Shown: positions 1 through 7,750 of the stretch, one piece after another
Layout of the letters: the number at the start of each line of letters is the position of its first letter
How positions within the stretch are numbered: position 1 is the first letter of the stretch
Assembly (NCBI GenBank): GCA_030612725.1
Contig: JAUWNJ010000020.1
Span: 1-54,322, forward strand
Length of the DNA stretch: 54,322 nucleotides
Direction of reading: 5' to 3'
Origin: Planctomycetales bacterium
Lineage (GTDB): Bacteria > Planctomycetota > Phycisphaerae > SM23-33
Notes under the pieces: model-generated
What the model was told of the DNA's origin: nothing
Database searches by the model: none
Seen by the model: only the letters and a program-made list of their open reading frames with translations
Made by a program: the position numbers and the translations under genes

Positions 1-180
1 CTGAAGGTCTTTCCTTGCCTTGGCGGATTTGGCCATCATGTTGTCCGCCAGTTTGCGGGCTTCGGACTCGGAGAGTTTTCCCTTCTCCGCCAGTTCCTTG
101 GCGAGTTCTTCGACCTTTTCGCCGGCAGTCGCCGCCAGACCTACGCCAACCAGAAACGCCTTGTTAATTGCTTCAAACAT
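1..180 (-). CDS. Phasin-like protein, N-terminal fragment (cut by window edge)
   Basis: The first 60 residues of a small protein run off the left edge. The sequence begins MFEAINKAFLVGVG and continues as a charged, probably coiled-coil helix rich in Glu, Lys and Ala. This N-terminal layout (a short hydrophobic helix with Gly-x-Gly, then an amphipathic helix) resembles the phasin / PHA-granule-associated family. These proteins coat polyester granules or act as small helical accessory proteins. The start is set by an AAGGAG ribosome site at about 188-193 on the minus strand, 7 bases upstream of the ATG at 180. The rest of the protein is not visible, so the family call is tentative. Confidence 0.6.
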   Translation of the reverse strand, partial: MFEAINKAFLVGVGLAATAGEKVEELAKELAEKGKLSESEARKLADNMMAKSAKARKDLQ

Positions 181-186
181 ATCAAA

Positions 187-210
187 CTCCTTTCAGTTAA
201 GAGTATTATA
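187..210 (-). promoter_or_regulatory. -10 box and ribosome site of the phasin-like gene
   Basis: Reading on the minus strand, a TATAAT hexamer lies at 210-205. It is followed about 15 bases later by AAGGAG and then the ATG at 180. No convincing -35 box is seen at the usual distance, so the promoter assignment is weak. The ribosome site is clear. Confidence 0.4.
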
Positions 211-320
211 TCATATATCGTCATTTTTGGGAGCGTACAACGTTCATTCTGAAGTCGATCACACCATGATGGTATTCAGGATACGCCGGCTTCGCAACGG
301 CCAGCCGGTGGCGAAGTGGC

Positions 321-349
321 TTGGCGTTCGGCGGGATTTTTGCTATGTT
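321..349 (+). promoter_or_regulatory. Possible sigma-70 promoter of the rhamnulokinase gene
   Basis: TTGGCG at 321-326 and TATGTT at 344-349 are separated by 17 bases. Transcription would start near 356, leaving a short leader that contains the GGAG ribosome site at 364-367. The match to consensus is only fair. Confidence 0.35.
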
Positions 350-372
350 GCCGTAGAGTTGCCGGAGCGGTA

Positions 373-1758
373 ATGGATAATCATGACGAGTTAGTTTATC
401 TGGCGTTTGATTTGGGCGCTTCCAGCGGAAGGGCGATTCTGGGTCGGCCTGACCCGGCGGGCCGGATCGGCCTGGAGGAAATCCACCGCTTCGCCAACAC
501 GCCGGTGAAAACCGATAAAGGACTGTTCTGGGACATTGAGGCGCTGTTTGAGCAGATGCTTCAGGCGATGCGGTTTGTAGCCGAACGAGGCATCCGGCTG
601 CGGGCCATCGGCGTGGACACGTGGGGCGTTGATTTCGCCCTGCTGGATGAGAACGGCGAGATGCTCGAGCGGCCAAGGTGCTACCGCGACGGGCGCAACA
701 GCGGAATGAGTAGCCGGATCGTCGAGCGGATCGGCGCGGTTCGGCTGGTCGGGCGGACCGGCTCGATGTTTCAGGACATCACCAGTCTATGCCAGTTGAC
801 CGCTGCCGCCGAGGATACGCCCGACCTGCTTGCCCGCGCAAGGACGCTGCTGTTCATTCCCGACCTGCTTCGGTACTGGTTGTGCGGCTCGGTCGTCAGC
901 GATTGCACCGTCGCATCGACTTGCCAGATGTATGACGCGGTCCGGCGTGAATGGGCGACCGACATCCTCTCCGAATTGGGCCTGTCTGCGGAAATCCTCC
1001 CGCCAATTACTGCAGGGCCTGCAATCGCAGGGACTTTGAGCCGGACCATTCAGGAAAAGACCCGCCTTGGGGCGGTTCCCGTCGTGGTCGGCGCGGGCCA
1101 TGATACGGGCGCTGCCTTTGGCCTGTGCAACACCGAAGACCTCCCGCCGCCCGAGGACCTTGTGATTATCTCGTCGGGCACGTGGTCGGTTCTCGGTATA
1201 TTCGTGGAAGAACATTTGCAGGCCGGCGTGTTGGAGCCGACGCGCTTCGGATACGAGGCCAATCCCGACGGGTCGCTGCGAATCATACGCAACCTCACGG
1301 GCGCTTGGCTGATTGAGCAGTGCCGGAAGGTCTGGTCGGCGTCGGGTGTGGACTGTTCGTACGAAACGCTGGTCGCAGCCGCTCGCGCCGCAGCCGGCGA
1401 GGATAACGCCTCGGCGATTATCGACCCGCAATGGGAAGGCTTCACGCATCCGACGGAAATGCCGGCAGCCGTCGCCGAATACTGTCGCAGCACGGACCAG
1501 CCGGAGCCGCAGACGCCGGGGCAGTTCGCCCAGGTCATTTTCGCCTCGCTTGCCGAAAGTTATGCCGAAGCCATTTCCGAATTGCGAGAAAAGACTCACC
1601 AGCCGCTGCGGAATCTCTATATGATTGGGGGAATGTCGCGGAATAAGTATCTCAACGAACTGACGGGCCGACGGGCCGGCGTGAGCGTTATCGTAGGCCC
1701 GGCCGAGGCTGCGGCGACCGGAAACGTCGCCGTGCAAATGCAGGCGGTGAAAAAATGA
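373..1758 (+). CDS. rhaB: Rhamnulokinase (FGGY carbohydrate kinase)
   Basis: This 461-residue FGGY-family kinase most resembles rhamnulokinase, which phosphorylates L-rhamnulose with ATP to L-rhamnulose 1-phosphate in the cytoplasm. Visible motifs are the N-terminal phosphate-binding DLGASSG (13-19), the sugar-binding DTWGVDF (82-88), YRDGRNSGM, and GHDTGAAF (242-249). The Asp of the last motif is the expected catalytic base. A C-terminal IGGMSRNKYLNELTGRR segment is the usual adenosine-binding part. The length is close to the roughly 480-residue family norm. An in-frame ATG exists at 316, but the ATG at 373 has a GGAG 5 bases upstream and fits the family start. The gene overlaps the next one by 4 bases (ATGA), so the two are translationally coupled. 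A RhaI-type isomerase is nearby at 5320-6543. No aldolase is in the window. Confidence 0.88.
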   Translation: MDNHDELVYLAFDLGASSGRAILGRPDPAGRIGLEEIHRFANTPVKTDKGLFWDIEALFEQMLQAMRFVAERGIRLRAIGVDTWGVDFALLDENGEMLERPRCYRDGRNSGMSSRIVERIGAVRLVGRTGSMFQDITSLCQLTAAAEDTPDLLARARTLLFIPDLLRYWLCGSVVSDCTVASTCQMYDAVRREWATDILSELGLSAEILPPITAGPAIAGTLSRTIQEKTRLGAVPVVVGAGHDTGAAFGLCNTEDLPPPEDLVIISSGTWSVLGIFVEEHLQAGVLEPTRFGYEANPDGSLRIIRNLTGAWLIEQCRKVWSASGVDCSYETLVAAARAAAGEDNASAIIDPQWEGFTHPTEMPAAVAEYCRSTDQPEPQTPGQFAQVIFASLAESYAEAISELREKTHQPLRNLYMIGGMSRNKYLNELTGRRAGVSVIVGPAEAAATGNVAVQMQAVKK

Positions 1759-2771
1759 AACAGGCGGTTATGACAGAGCCGGGGCGGATCGAGTTTCGTA
1801 CGGTCGCCGCGCCGAAGGCCCACAACGGTGAGGTGCTGGTGCGGGTCAGGCGGATCGGAGTCTGCGGGTCGGACGTGCACGTCTATCACGGCCGGCATCC
1901 ATATACGACCTATCCCGTCGTCCAGGGGCACGAGTTCTCCGGCATCGTCGAGTCCGTCGGTGCGGGCGTAACGGTAACGGAACCGGGGCGAAAAGTAACC
2001 GCCTTGCCGCAGATAACCTGTGGACAATGCCCGCCCTGCCGACGAGGCGACTATCACATATGCGACGACCTGAAGGTACAGGGTTTCCAGGCCGACGGAG
2101 CGGCGCAGGAACTGTTCGTAACCGAGGCGGGGAAAATTATCCCTCTGCCGGACGAATTCACCTTCGAGCAGGGCGCGCTGGTCGAACCGGCGGCGGTGGC
2201 TGTCCACGCCGTCAAGCGGGCAGGGGACCTGGCCGGGCGGAACGCAGTCGTGCTGGGCGCGGGGCCTGTCGGCAACCTCGTCGCGCAGTCCGCCCGTGCA
2301 GCCGGCGCAGACGTCCTGATTACCGACTTGAGCGATTACCGCCTCGACGTCGCCCGCCGCTGCGGGATCGAGCGAATCTGTAACGCTTCCGGCGAATCGC
2401 TCGTCGAAGCCGCCCGGCGGGCCTTCGGACAGGAGGGATTCGACGCCGCCTTCGAGTGCGTCGGGGCCGAGGCGACCATCTCCGCAGCCGTCGAAAACAT
2501 CAACAAGGGCGGAACCATTATCGTCGTCGGCGTCTTCAGCACCCCGCCGAATGTGGACCTAGGTCTCGTCCAGAATAACGAACTGACGGTCCGCGGAACG
2601 CTGATGTACAAGAAGGAAGATTATCTCGCCGCCGTCGCCGGCATCGCCGCAGGCACAATCGCCACCGACCCGCTTATCAGCAAACACTTCGACTTTGACG
2701 ACTACCTCGAGGCATACCGTTACATCGAGCGGTCAGGCCAGGAGGTGATGAAGGTTTTCATAGACCTGTAG
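1755..2771 (+). CDS. Zinc-dependent alcohol (polyol/threonine-type) dehydrogenase
   Basis: This 338-residue medium-chain dehydrogenase catalyses NAD(P)-dependent oxidation of a secondary alcohol. Catalytic zinc ligands are visible as C37 (GVCGSD), H59-E60 (GHE) and E144. The structural zinc loop has four cysteines at 89, 92, 95 and 103. The Rossmann fingerprint GAGPVG lies at 168-173. Length and layout match sorbitol / threonine / galactitol dehydrogenases, and the substrate cannot be read from the sequence. It overlaps the rhamnulokinase stop by 4 bases, so a role in deoxy-sugar or polyol catabolism is a fair inference. A terminator-like hairpin follows at 2825-2860. Confidence 0.85.
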   Translation: MKQAVMTEPGRIEFRTVAAPKAHNGEVLVRVRRIGVCGSDVHVYHGRHPYTTYPVVQGHEFSGIVESVGAGVTVTEPGRKVTALPQITCGQCPPCRRGDYHICDDLKVQGFQADGAAQELFVTEAGKIIPLPDEFTFEQGALVEPAAVAVHAVKRAGDLAGRNAVVLGAGPVGNLVAQSARAAGADVLITDLSDYRLDVARRCGIERICNASGESLVEAARRAFGQEGFDAAFECVGAEATISAAVENINKGGTIIVVGVFSTPPNVDLGLVQNNELTVRGTLMYKKEDYLAAVAGIAAGTIATDPLISKHFDFDDYLEAYRYIERSGQEVMKVFIDL

Positions 2772-2824
2772 AGCGGACCATGCCTGCCCCGGTGGGAGAT
2801 AAACTAGCCGCGACTTACCAGGGA

Positions 2825-2860
2825 GCGGGTTTTTTATCGCACGTCGGCAAAAAAACCCGC
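2825..2860 (+). terminator. Terminator-like inverted repeat after the sugar kinase/dehydrogenase pair
   Basis: GCGGGTTTTTT at 2825-2835 pairs with AAAAAACCCGC at 2850-2860 around a 14-base loop. The T and A tracts lie inside the stem, so it could work in either direction. It is 54 bases after the dehydrogenase stop. The rest of the 2772-3042 gap shows only the promoter listed next. Confidence 0.5.
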
Positions 2861-2926
2861 GCCTTGCCGGATCGAAAAACCCCCGCGCTTTCGCCGGCCT
2901 TTTGGGATGACTTCTGGTTTTTTTGC

Positions 2927-2954
2927 TTCGTATTTTCGGGATTTGTGGTATAAT
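2927..2954 (+). promoter_or_regulatory. Sigma-70 type promoter of the PEP-CTERM gene
   Basis: TATAAT at 2949-2954 is preceded by TTCGTA at about 2927-2932, 16 bases upstream. This gives an 80-base leader ending in a strong AAGGAGG ribosome site at 3031-3037. Confidence 0.5.
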
Positions 2955-3042
2955 TCTTTTCACGTGATTTCTGTAACTATTGTTCGTCAGGTTGGCTACG
3001 ATCTTTTCTTGTCCTGCCTGGCCCCAACAAAAGGAGGCTGTG

Positions 3043-5301
3043 ATGACGTCTTCTCATCGATTCGTATTGTCTATTGTGTGTGCCGTTCTGCTTGTCCTAC
3101 TTGGAACAAACGCCAATGCTGCCGAATATCACTGGCAAGGGGCAGGCACCGGCGGTAACACAGCCACCGATCCCTCATACCCTACTACACAATGGGACAA
3201 CCCTTCTAACTGGTGGGAAGGGAGCGTTCCGAACGTCGCCTCTACTACCTACATCGCCCTTACCAATAGGGGCTACTGCAATGTTATGTCTGGCACCGGC
3301 GCCCAGGCCCAGACTGTCTGGGTGGAGGTCGAAGGCATCACCCCCGAAGGTGCACTCCACATCGGCGAAGGGATGGATTTTCAAGTCGAAGGGAAAGAGG
3401 TTGTAGCCAATCGGGCCACTGGAAAGATTGTCCAGACTGGCGGAAATCACCGTGTATTCTGCAATAGTTATGCTAACGTTTATCTCGGCTACACCTCAGG
3501 CTCCAGCGGGACCTACGAACTGAGCGGAGGGGAGTTCACTGTCGAATCAATATACAACTATGAATGCAGGGTACACGTCGGATACTACGGAACGGGCACC
3601 TTTCTCCAGACGGGAGGAACGCACAACATCCGGAACGCGGACTATTCTGGTCGTGGGCACCTCTACGTCGGTCACCAGCAAGGGTCCGCTGGACTGTATT
3701 CTCTGTCTGGCGGAGATCTGATCGTGGATGGGACCGAATACATCGGATACTACAGCGCGGGAGAATTTGTCCAGACAGGAGGAACGAATATGGCTGATGA
3801 GATTTACTTGGGTAGATATGAATATTCCTCAGGGTCATACGAACTTGCCGGAGATGGGTCGGTATCTGCTACGAAATTGATCATGGCCTACGCTAGCGGA
3901 ACCACGGCCAGTTTTTCTATCGCCGGGAGTGGATCTGTTTCCGTTAGTGAACTCACCATGGCTTACGATGCGTCGAGCGGGTTCAATGCCACGGCCAGTT
4001 TCTCCATCGCCGGAAATGGTTCTGTTTCTGTTAATGAATTAACCATGGCCTGCGACTACTATAGCTCTTCCAACTACACCACGGCCATGTTCTCGCTCTC
4101 CGAATCGGGCAGTCTCACCGCCCGGCAGGAGGTTATCGGGCAAGAGGGGCGAGGGACGTTCAACCAGAGCGGGGGTACCCATACGGTTGCCAGCATAATG
4201 ACATTAGGGTACGAATCGACCGCTGTGGGGACGTACGATCTGACCGGCGGTTTGCTTAACCCCTCTGGGATGACGCTGGGCTTAAATGGAACAGGTACTT
4301 GCACCCAGAGCGGCGGGACGAATTCCGTAGCGGGCGAACTCCACCTTGGCCACAACAGTGGTGGCGAAGGGGCTTACTACCTCTCCGAGGGTACGCTCAA
4401 CGTCGGTACATCCGAGTATGTTGGATTGCGTGGCAACGGCACTATGACACAAACGGGCGGGACACACACTGTTACAGAGAGGCTATGCCTGGGCTACGAT
4501 ACGGGTTCGCACGGAACGCTTATCATCAGCGGCGGGTCGCTTGTAGCTGGGGATTTGCATGTAGGACGGCTTGGTTACGCTGAACTTAGTTTGAGCAGCG
4601 GCGCCTACCTGGAGGTCACTAATACGCTTACATTCGGAGGCAACTCCAGATTCTTTGCCGATGCGGGCAGCGAGATCCACATGACCGGTGCTGCCTTCGA
4701 AAATGAAAGCACCAATGGGTACGAACTGCCCGGCTTGGGGAATCTGAAGATGATCTTCGAGGGCGGAAGCGGCGTTGTCGATCCGTTCGAGGCCGCTGCT
4801 GAGGACATGATGGGGGCGGTTGGGGCTGGCGTATTTGCTACAGCCAATTTCCTGCTGGATACGCTGCAACTGGGCGGGACGGCTGCGGGGAGAATACAAC
4901 TGGTCGATGACTTCGACAATCAGGCAGACGGCATCGGTGTTGGCGAGGCAGTGTATGTTAACACCCTTATAATGAACGCCGGAGCGACAATCGACCTGTC
5001 CGGCCTGAATCTCTACTACCTCAACGGCGGGGATCCGAAGCGGTTCTTCTGCGGCGACGCCAACCTGGACGGCGGCGTCAATGTCGGCGACCTGGGTATC
5101 CTTGCCGGCGATTACGGACAGACGGAGGGAATGGTCTGGGCGGGAGGTGATTTCACCGGCGACGGCGCCGTGAACGTAGCCGACATGGGCGTCCTTGCAG
5201 CAAACTACGGCGCGACGGAAAGCGCTATTCCCGAACCCGCCTCCGCAGTGTTACTATTATCTGGTGGCGTGCTGGCAATGTTCCGACGACGGAAAAAATG
5301 A
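3043..5301 (+). CDS. Secreted PEP-CTERM protein with passenger repeats and dockerin-like loops
   Basis: This 752-residue exported protein has no predicted enzymatic activity. It starts with a signal peptide (basic MTSSHR, hydrophobic core, cut near residue 28 after ANA). About 500 residues of Gly/Ser/Thr-rich beta repeats follow. The motif GTFLQTGGTH recurs at least five times as GTxxQ(T/S)GG T(H/N), spaced 45-65 residues and resembling autotransporter or PEP-CTERM passenger repeats. Near the C-terminus two calcium-loop units (GDANLDGGVNVGDL and GDFTGDGAVNVADM) look like a type I dockerin pair. The end is a PEP-CTERM sorting tag: IPEPAS, a hydrophobic stretch and the basic FRRRKK. The gene is monocistronic, with its own promoter, and ends 18 bases from the convergent isomerase. 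The ATG at 3043 was chosen because AAGGAGG lies 5 bases upstream. Confidence 0.88.
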   Translation: MTSSHRFVLSIVCAVLLVLLGTNANAAEYHWQGAGTGGNTATDPSYPTTQWDNPSNWWEGSVPNVASTTYIALTNRGYCNVMSGTGAQAQTVWVEVEGITPEGALHIGEGMDFQVEGKEVVANRATGKIVQTGGNHRVFCNSYANVYLGYTSGSSGTYELSGGEFTVESIYNYECRVHVGYYGTGTFLQTGGTHNIRNADYSGRGHLYVGHQQGSAGLYSLSGGDLIVDGTEYIGYYSAGEFVQTGGTNMADEIYLGRYEYSSGSYELAGDGSVSATKLIMAYASGTTASFSIAGSGSVSVSELTMAYDASSGFNATASFSIAGNGSVSVNELTMACDYYSSSNYTTAMFSLSESGSLTARQEVIGQEGRGTFNQSGGTHTVASIMTLGYESTAVGTYDLTGGLLNPSGMTLGLNGTGTCTQSGGTNSVAGELHLGHNSGGEGAYYLSEGTLNVGTSEYVGLRGNGTMTQTGGTHTVTERLCLGYDTGSHGTLIISGGSLVAGDLHVGRLGYAELSLSSGAYLEVTNTLTFGGNSRFFADAGSEIHMTGAAFENESTNGYELPGLGNLKMIFEGGSGVVDPFEAAAEDMMGAVGAGVFATANFLLDTLQLGGTAAGRIQLVDDFDNQADGIGVGEAVYVNTLIMNAGATIDLSGLNLYYLNGGDPKRFFCGDANLDGGVNVGDLGILAGDYGQTEGMVWAGGDFTGDGAVNVADMGVLAANYGATESAIPEPASAVLLLSGGVLAMFRRRKK

Positions 5302-5319
5302 ACGAATGCTTCACCGGTC

Positions 5320-6543
5320 TTACGCGTAGCCTCCGCCACCGGAGACAATTCCCATTTCCTTTCGGCGTTTTTGGCGGTCTTTTGCGGCGGCGGCTTCGTA
5401 GCCGCTCTTGCGGAAGGCAGACAGCGGATCGGACGGGACCGAAAGCCTCTTGCGAATCTGGCGAAGAATGTCGGTAATGTCGGCGGCAAAGGCAGACTGA
5501 AGCACCTCCTCTGCCGCGACCGTGTCCTCTTTGGCCTGCGCCGCAGCCAGGGCGGCCCGGTCAACGCACAGCGCCTTGCAGAAAATCTCCTGCACCCGGC
5601 AGACGGTCTGGATCATCGCCTGGACCTTCGGTTTGATGTTGTGGGCCTGGTCGATCATGTAGGGAATGTTCAGGTCTTTTCCCGTTTCGTGCTCCCAGGC
5701 GACGATCTCGTTGAAGATGCGGAATATCTGGTACGGGTCGATGCTGCCGAGGGTCAGGTCGTCGTCGGCGTACTTGCGGTCGTTGAAGTGAAAACCGCCC
5801 AGCATCCGCTCGTCGATTAGCCAGGCGACAATCTGCTCAATGTTGCAGCCGGGAAGGTGATGCCCGGTATCGACCAGCACCTTCGCCCTCGGCCCGGCGG
5901 CCTTGGCGAAGATGTACGAACTGCCCCAGTCGAAGAAGTCGCTGAAATACGACGCCGGTTCGAACGGCTTGTACTCTACCAGCATTGTCATCGAAGCGGG
6001 CATTGCGGCGTGGACCTTTCGCAGTGCGGCGGTGGCCCAACGCTTTCTCTGTCGGATGTCGCCCTGGCCCGGATAGTTCGCCCCGTCGCCGAACCACAAC
6101 GACAGGCTTTTGCTCCCGGCGCCCTTTGCGATGGCGATCGAATCGAGCATGTGTTTGACGGCGTGTCGGCGGACGGCAGGGTCGCGGTTGCAGATCGAGC
6201 CGAACTTGTAGCACTGATCCTCGAAAACGGTCGGATTGACCGCGCCGATCCGCACGCCGTGCTTTTTCGCCAGTTTGACTACGCCGGCGTCGAAGCCGTT
6301 GGGGAAATCCCACAACGCGTGCACAGCCACAGCCGGCGTCATGCCCGTGAACTTGTGAACGACCCCCGCATCGGCCAACTTGTCGGACAGGTCAATGGCG
6401 GCTGCGTCCTGATAGAACTTTCCGAACCGCGTGCCCGTGTCGGCAAAACCCCAACTGGGAATTTCCACCTTGAACCTCAACATCCGCCGCACAATTTCAT
6501 TTTCCCGACGCGACGAAAGACGCACTTTCCTGCTTGCAGCCAT
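5320..6543 (-). CDS. rhaI: RhaI-type L-rhamnose / sugar isomerase (TIM barrel)
   Basis: This 407-residue TIM-barrel isomerase is of the RhaI group (Pseudomonas stutzeri-type L-rhamnose isomerase), which interconverts L-rhamnose and L-rhamnulose and accepts other aldoses. The expected divalent-metal ligands are visible: E190 in MLVEYKPFEP, D225 in VLVDTGHH, H252 in GGFHFNDRK and an Asp at 260-262. LWFGDGANYPGQGD (149-162) is also typical. The start at 6543 is supported by an AAGGAG ribosome site about 9 bases upstream. An upstream in-frame ATG at 6660 has none. The gene is on the strand opposite to rhaB, 3.5 kb away, with the PEP-CTERM gene between. Together they would give L-rhamnulose 1-phosphate. 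Confidence 0.85.
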   Translation of the reverse strand: MAASRKVRLSSRRENEIVRRMLRFKVEIPSWGFADTGTRFGKFYQDAAAIDLSDKLADAGVVHKFTGMTPAVAVHALWDFPNGFDAGVVKLAKKHGVRIGAVNPTVFEDQCYKFGSICNRDPAVRRHAVKHMLDSIAIAKGAGSKSLSLWFGDGANYPGQGDIRQRKRWATAALRKVHAAMPASMTMLVEYKPFEPASYFSDFFDWGSSYIFAKAAGPRAKVLVDTGHHLPGCNIEQIVAWLIDERMLGGFHFNDRKYADDDLTLGSIDPYQIFRIFNEIVAWEHETGKDLNIPYMIDQAHNIKPKVQAMIQTVCRVQEIFCKALCVDRAALAAAQAKEDTVAAEEVLQSAFAADITDILRQIRKRLSVPSDPLSAFRKSGYEAAAAKDRQKRRKEMGIVSGGGGYA

Positions 6544-6673
6544 AGGGTGTCTCCTTAACTTCAGGCCGCGAGGATATTGCACCGGCCAATCGCTGTCAAC
6601 ACCCGCTGCGGTGGAAACTCTTGGCGTCGGTGGGCGTTTCTGGTACGCTTCGATAATCAATCGGAGTGAAACG

Positions 6674-7672
6674 ATGAGTTACAAAACAGCCATATTGGGT
6701 GCTACCGGAGCGGTGGGCGCGGAATTTCTGAAAATCCTCCAGCAGCGGAATTTCCCGCTCGCCAGCCTGAAACTGCTGGCGTCGAGTCGGTCTGAAGGCA
6801 AGAAAATCGCCTTCGGCGGCGAAGAACTGACAGTCGAAGAGGTTACGGAGAAGAGTTTCGACGACGTGGACCTGGTTCTTTCCTCTGCCGGCGGGTCGAT
6901 TTCTGAAAAATTCGCCCCGATAGCCGTCAAAGCCGGTTGTGTGGTCGTCGATAACACTTCTGCCTATCGCATGGACCCGTCCGTCCCGCTGGTCGTACCG
7001 GAGGTCAACCCCGAAGACATCAAGACCCACAAGGGCATCATTGCCAACCCGAACTGCTCGACGATTATTATGAACGTTCCGGTCTGGCCTCTGCACAAAG
7101 TCAACCCGATTCGGCGGATCGTCGTCAGCACGTACCAGGCCGCCAGCGGCGCGGGGGCGGCTGCGATGGATGAACTTGCCGAAGGCGCGAGGGCGTTTCT
7201 GGAAGGCAGGGAATTCACGCCGACGGTCCTGCCGCACCCAGCCGCGTTCAACGTCTTCAGCCACAACAGCGACGTCGGACCGGACGGGTACAACCTCGAA
7301 GAGACCAAGATGGTTCACGAGACGCAGAAAATCTTCCACGCGCCGGAGATGCTCATTACAGCCACTTGCGTTCGCGTTCCGGTGATGCGTGCGCACAGCG
7401 AGGCCATAAATCTTCAGTTCACCAATCCGATTACCGAGGACGAGGTGCGCGAGATTCTCTCGTCTGCCGCCGGCGTGCGGATTGTCGATGACCGCGAGCG
7501 GAGTTATTTTCCCATGCCGCTGGACGCGACTGATAAGGATGACATTCTCGTCGGGCGGATACGCAGCGACATTTCCCAGCCTGACGGCTGCGGGATAGAA
7601 ATGTTCGTCTCCGGCGACCAGATTCGCAAAGGCGCCGCCTTAAACGCCGTCCAGATAGCGGAAATGCTGTAA
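6674..7672 (+). CDS. asd: Aspartate-semialdehyde dehydrogenase
   Basis: This 332-residue enzyme reduces beta-aspartyl phosphate to aspartate semialdehyde with NADPH, the branch point to lysine/diaminopimelate, threonine and methionine. The nucleotide-binding GATGAVG is at 9-15. The catalytic cysteine is C128 in NPNCST and the active-site histidine is H241 in RAHSEA. Length and motif order are normal for the family. The start at 6674 has GGAGTGA 5 bases upstream. The gene is divergent from the isomerase, with a 130-base shared upstream region, and is followed 78 bases later by the fucose-isomerase-like gene. Confidence 0.95.
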   Translation: MSYKTAILGATGAVGAEFLKILQQRNFPLASLKLLASSRSEGKKIAFGGEELTVEEVTEKSFDDVDLVLSSAGGSISEKFAPIAVKAGCVVVDNTSAYRMDPSVPLVVPEVNPEDIKTHKGIIANPNCSTIIMNVPVWPLHKVNPIRRIVVSTYQAASGAGAAAMDELAEGARAFLEGREFTPTVLPHPAAFNVFSHNSDVGPDGYNLEETKMVHETQKIFHAPEMLITATCVRVPVMRAHSEAINLQFTNPITEDEVREILSSAAGVRIVDDRERSYFPMPLDATDKDDILVGRIRSDISQPDGCGIEMFVSGDQIRKGAALNAVQIAEML

Positions 7673-7750
7673 GCGACAATCGCGTATGGCGTCGTCGCAG
7701 CAATATGATTATCGGGTAACATCGACCTCGCAGTTTCAAGGAGGACAGTC

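Noticed and set aside
787-1737. A 316-codon minus-strand open frame opposite rhaB
   Set aside because: It is the shadow of rhaB, which has all kinase motifs; the antisense translation has no recognisable content.
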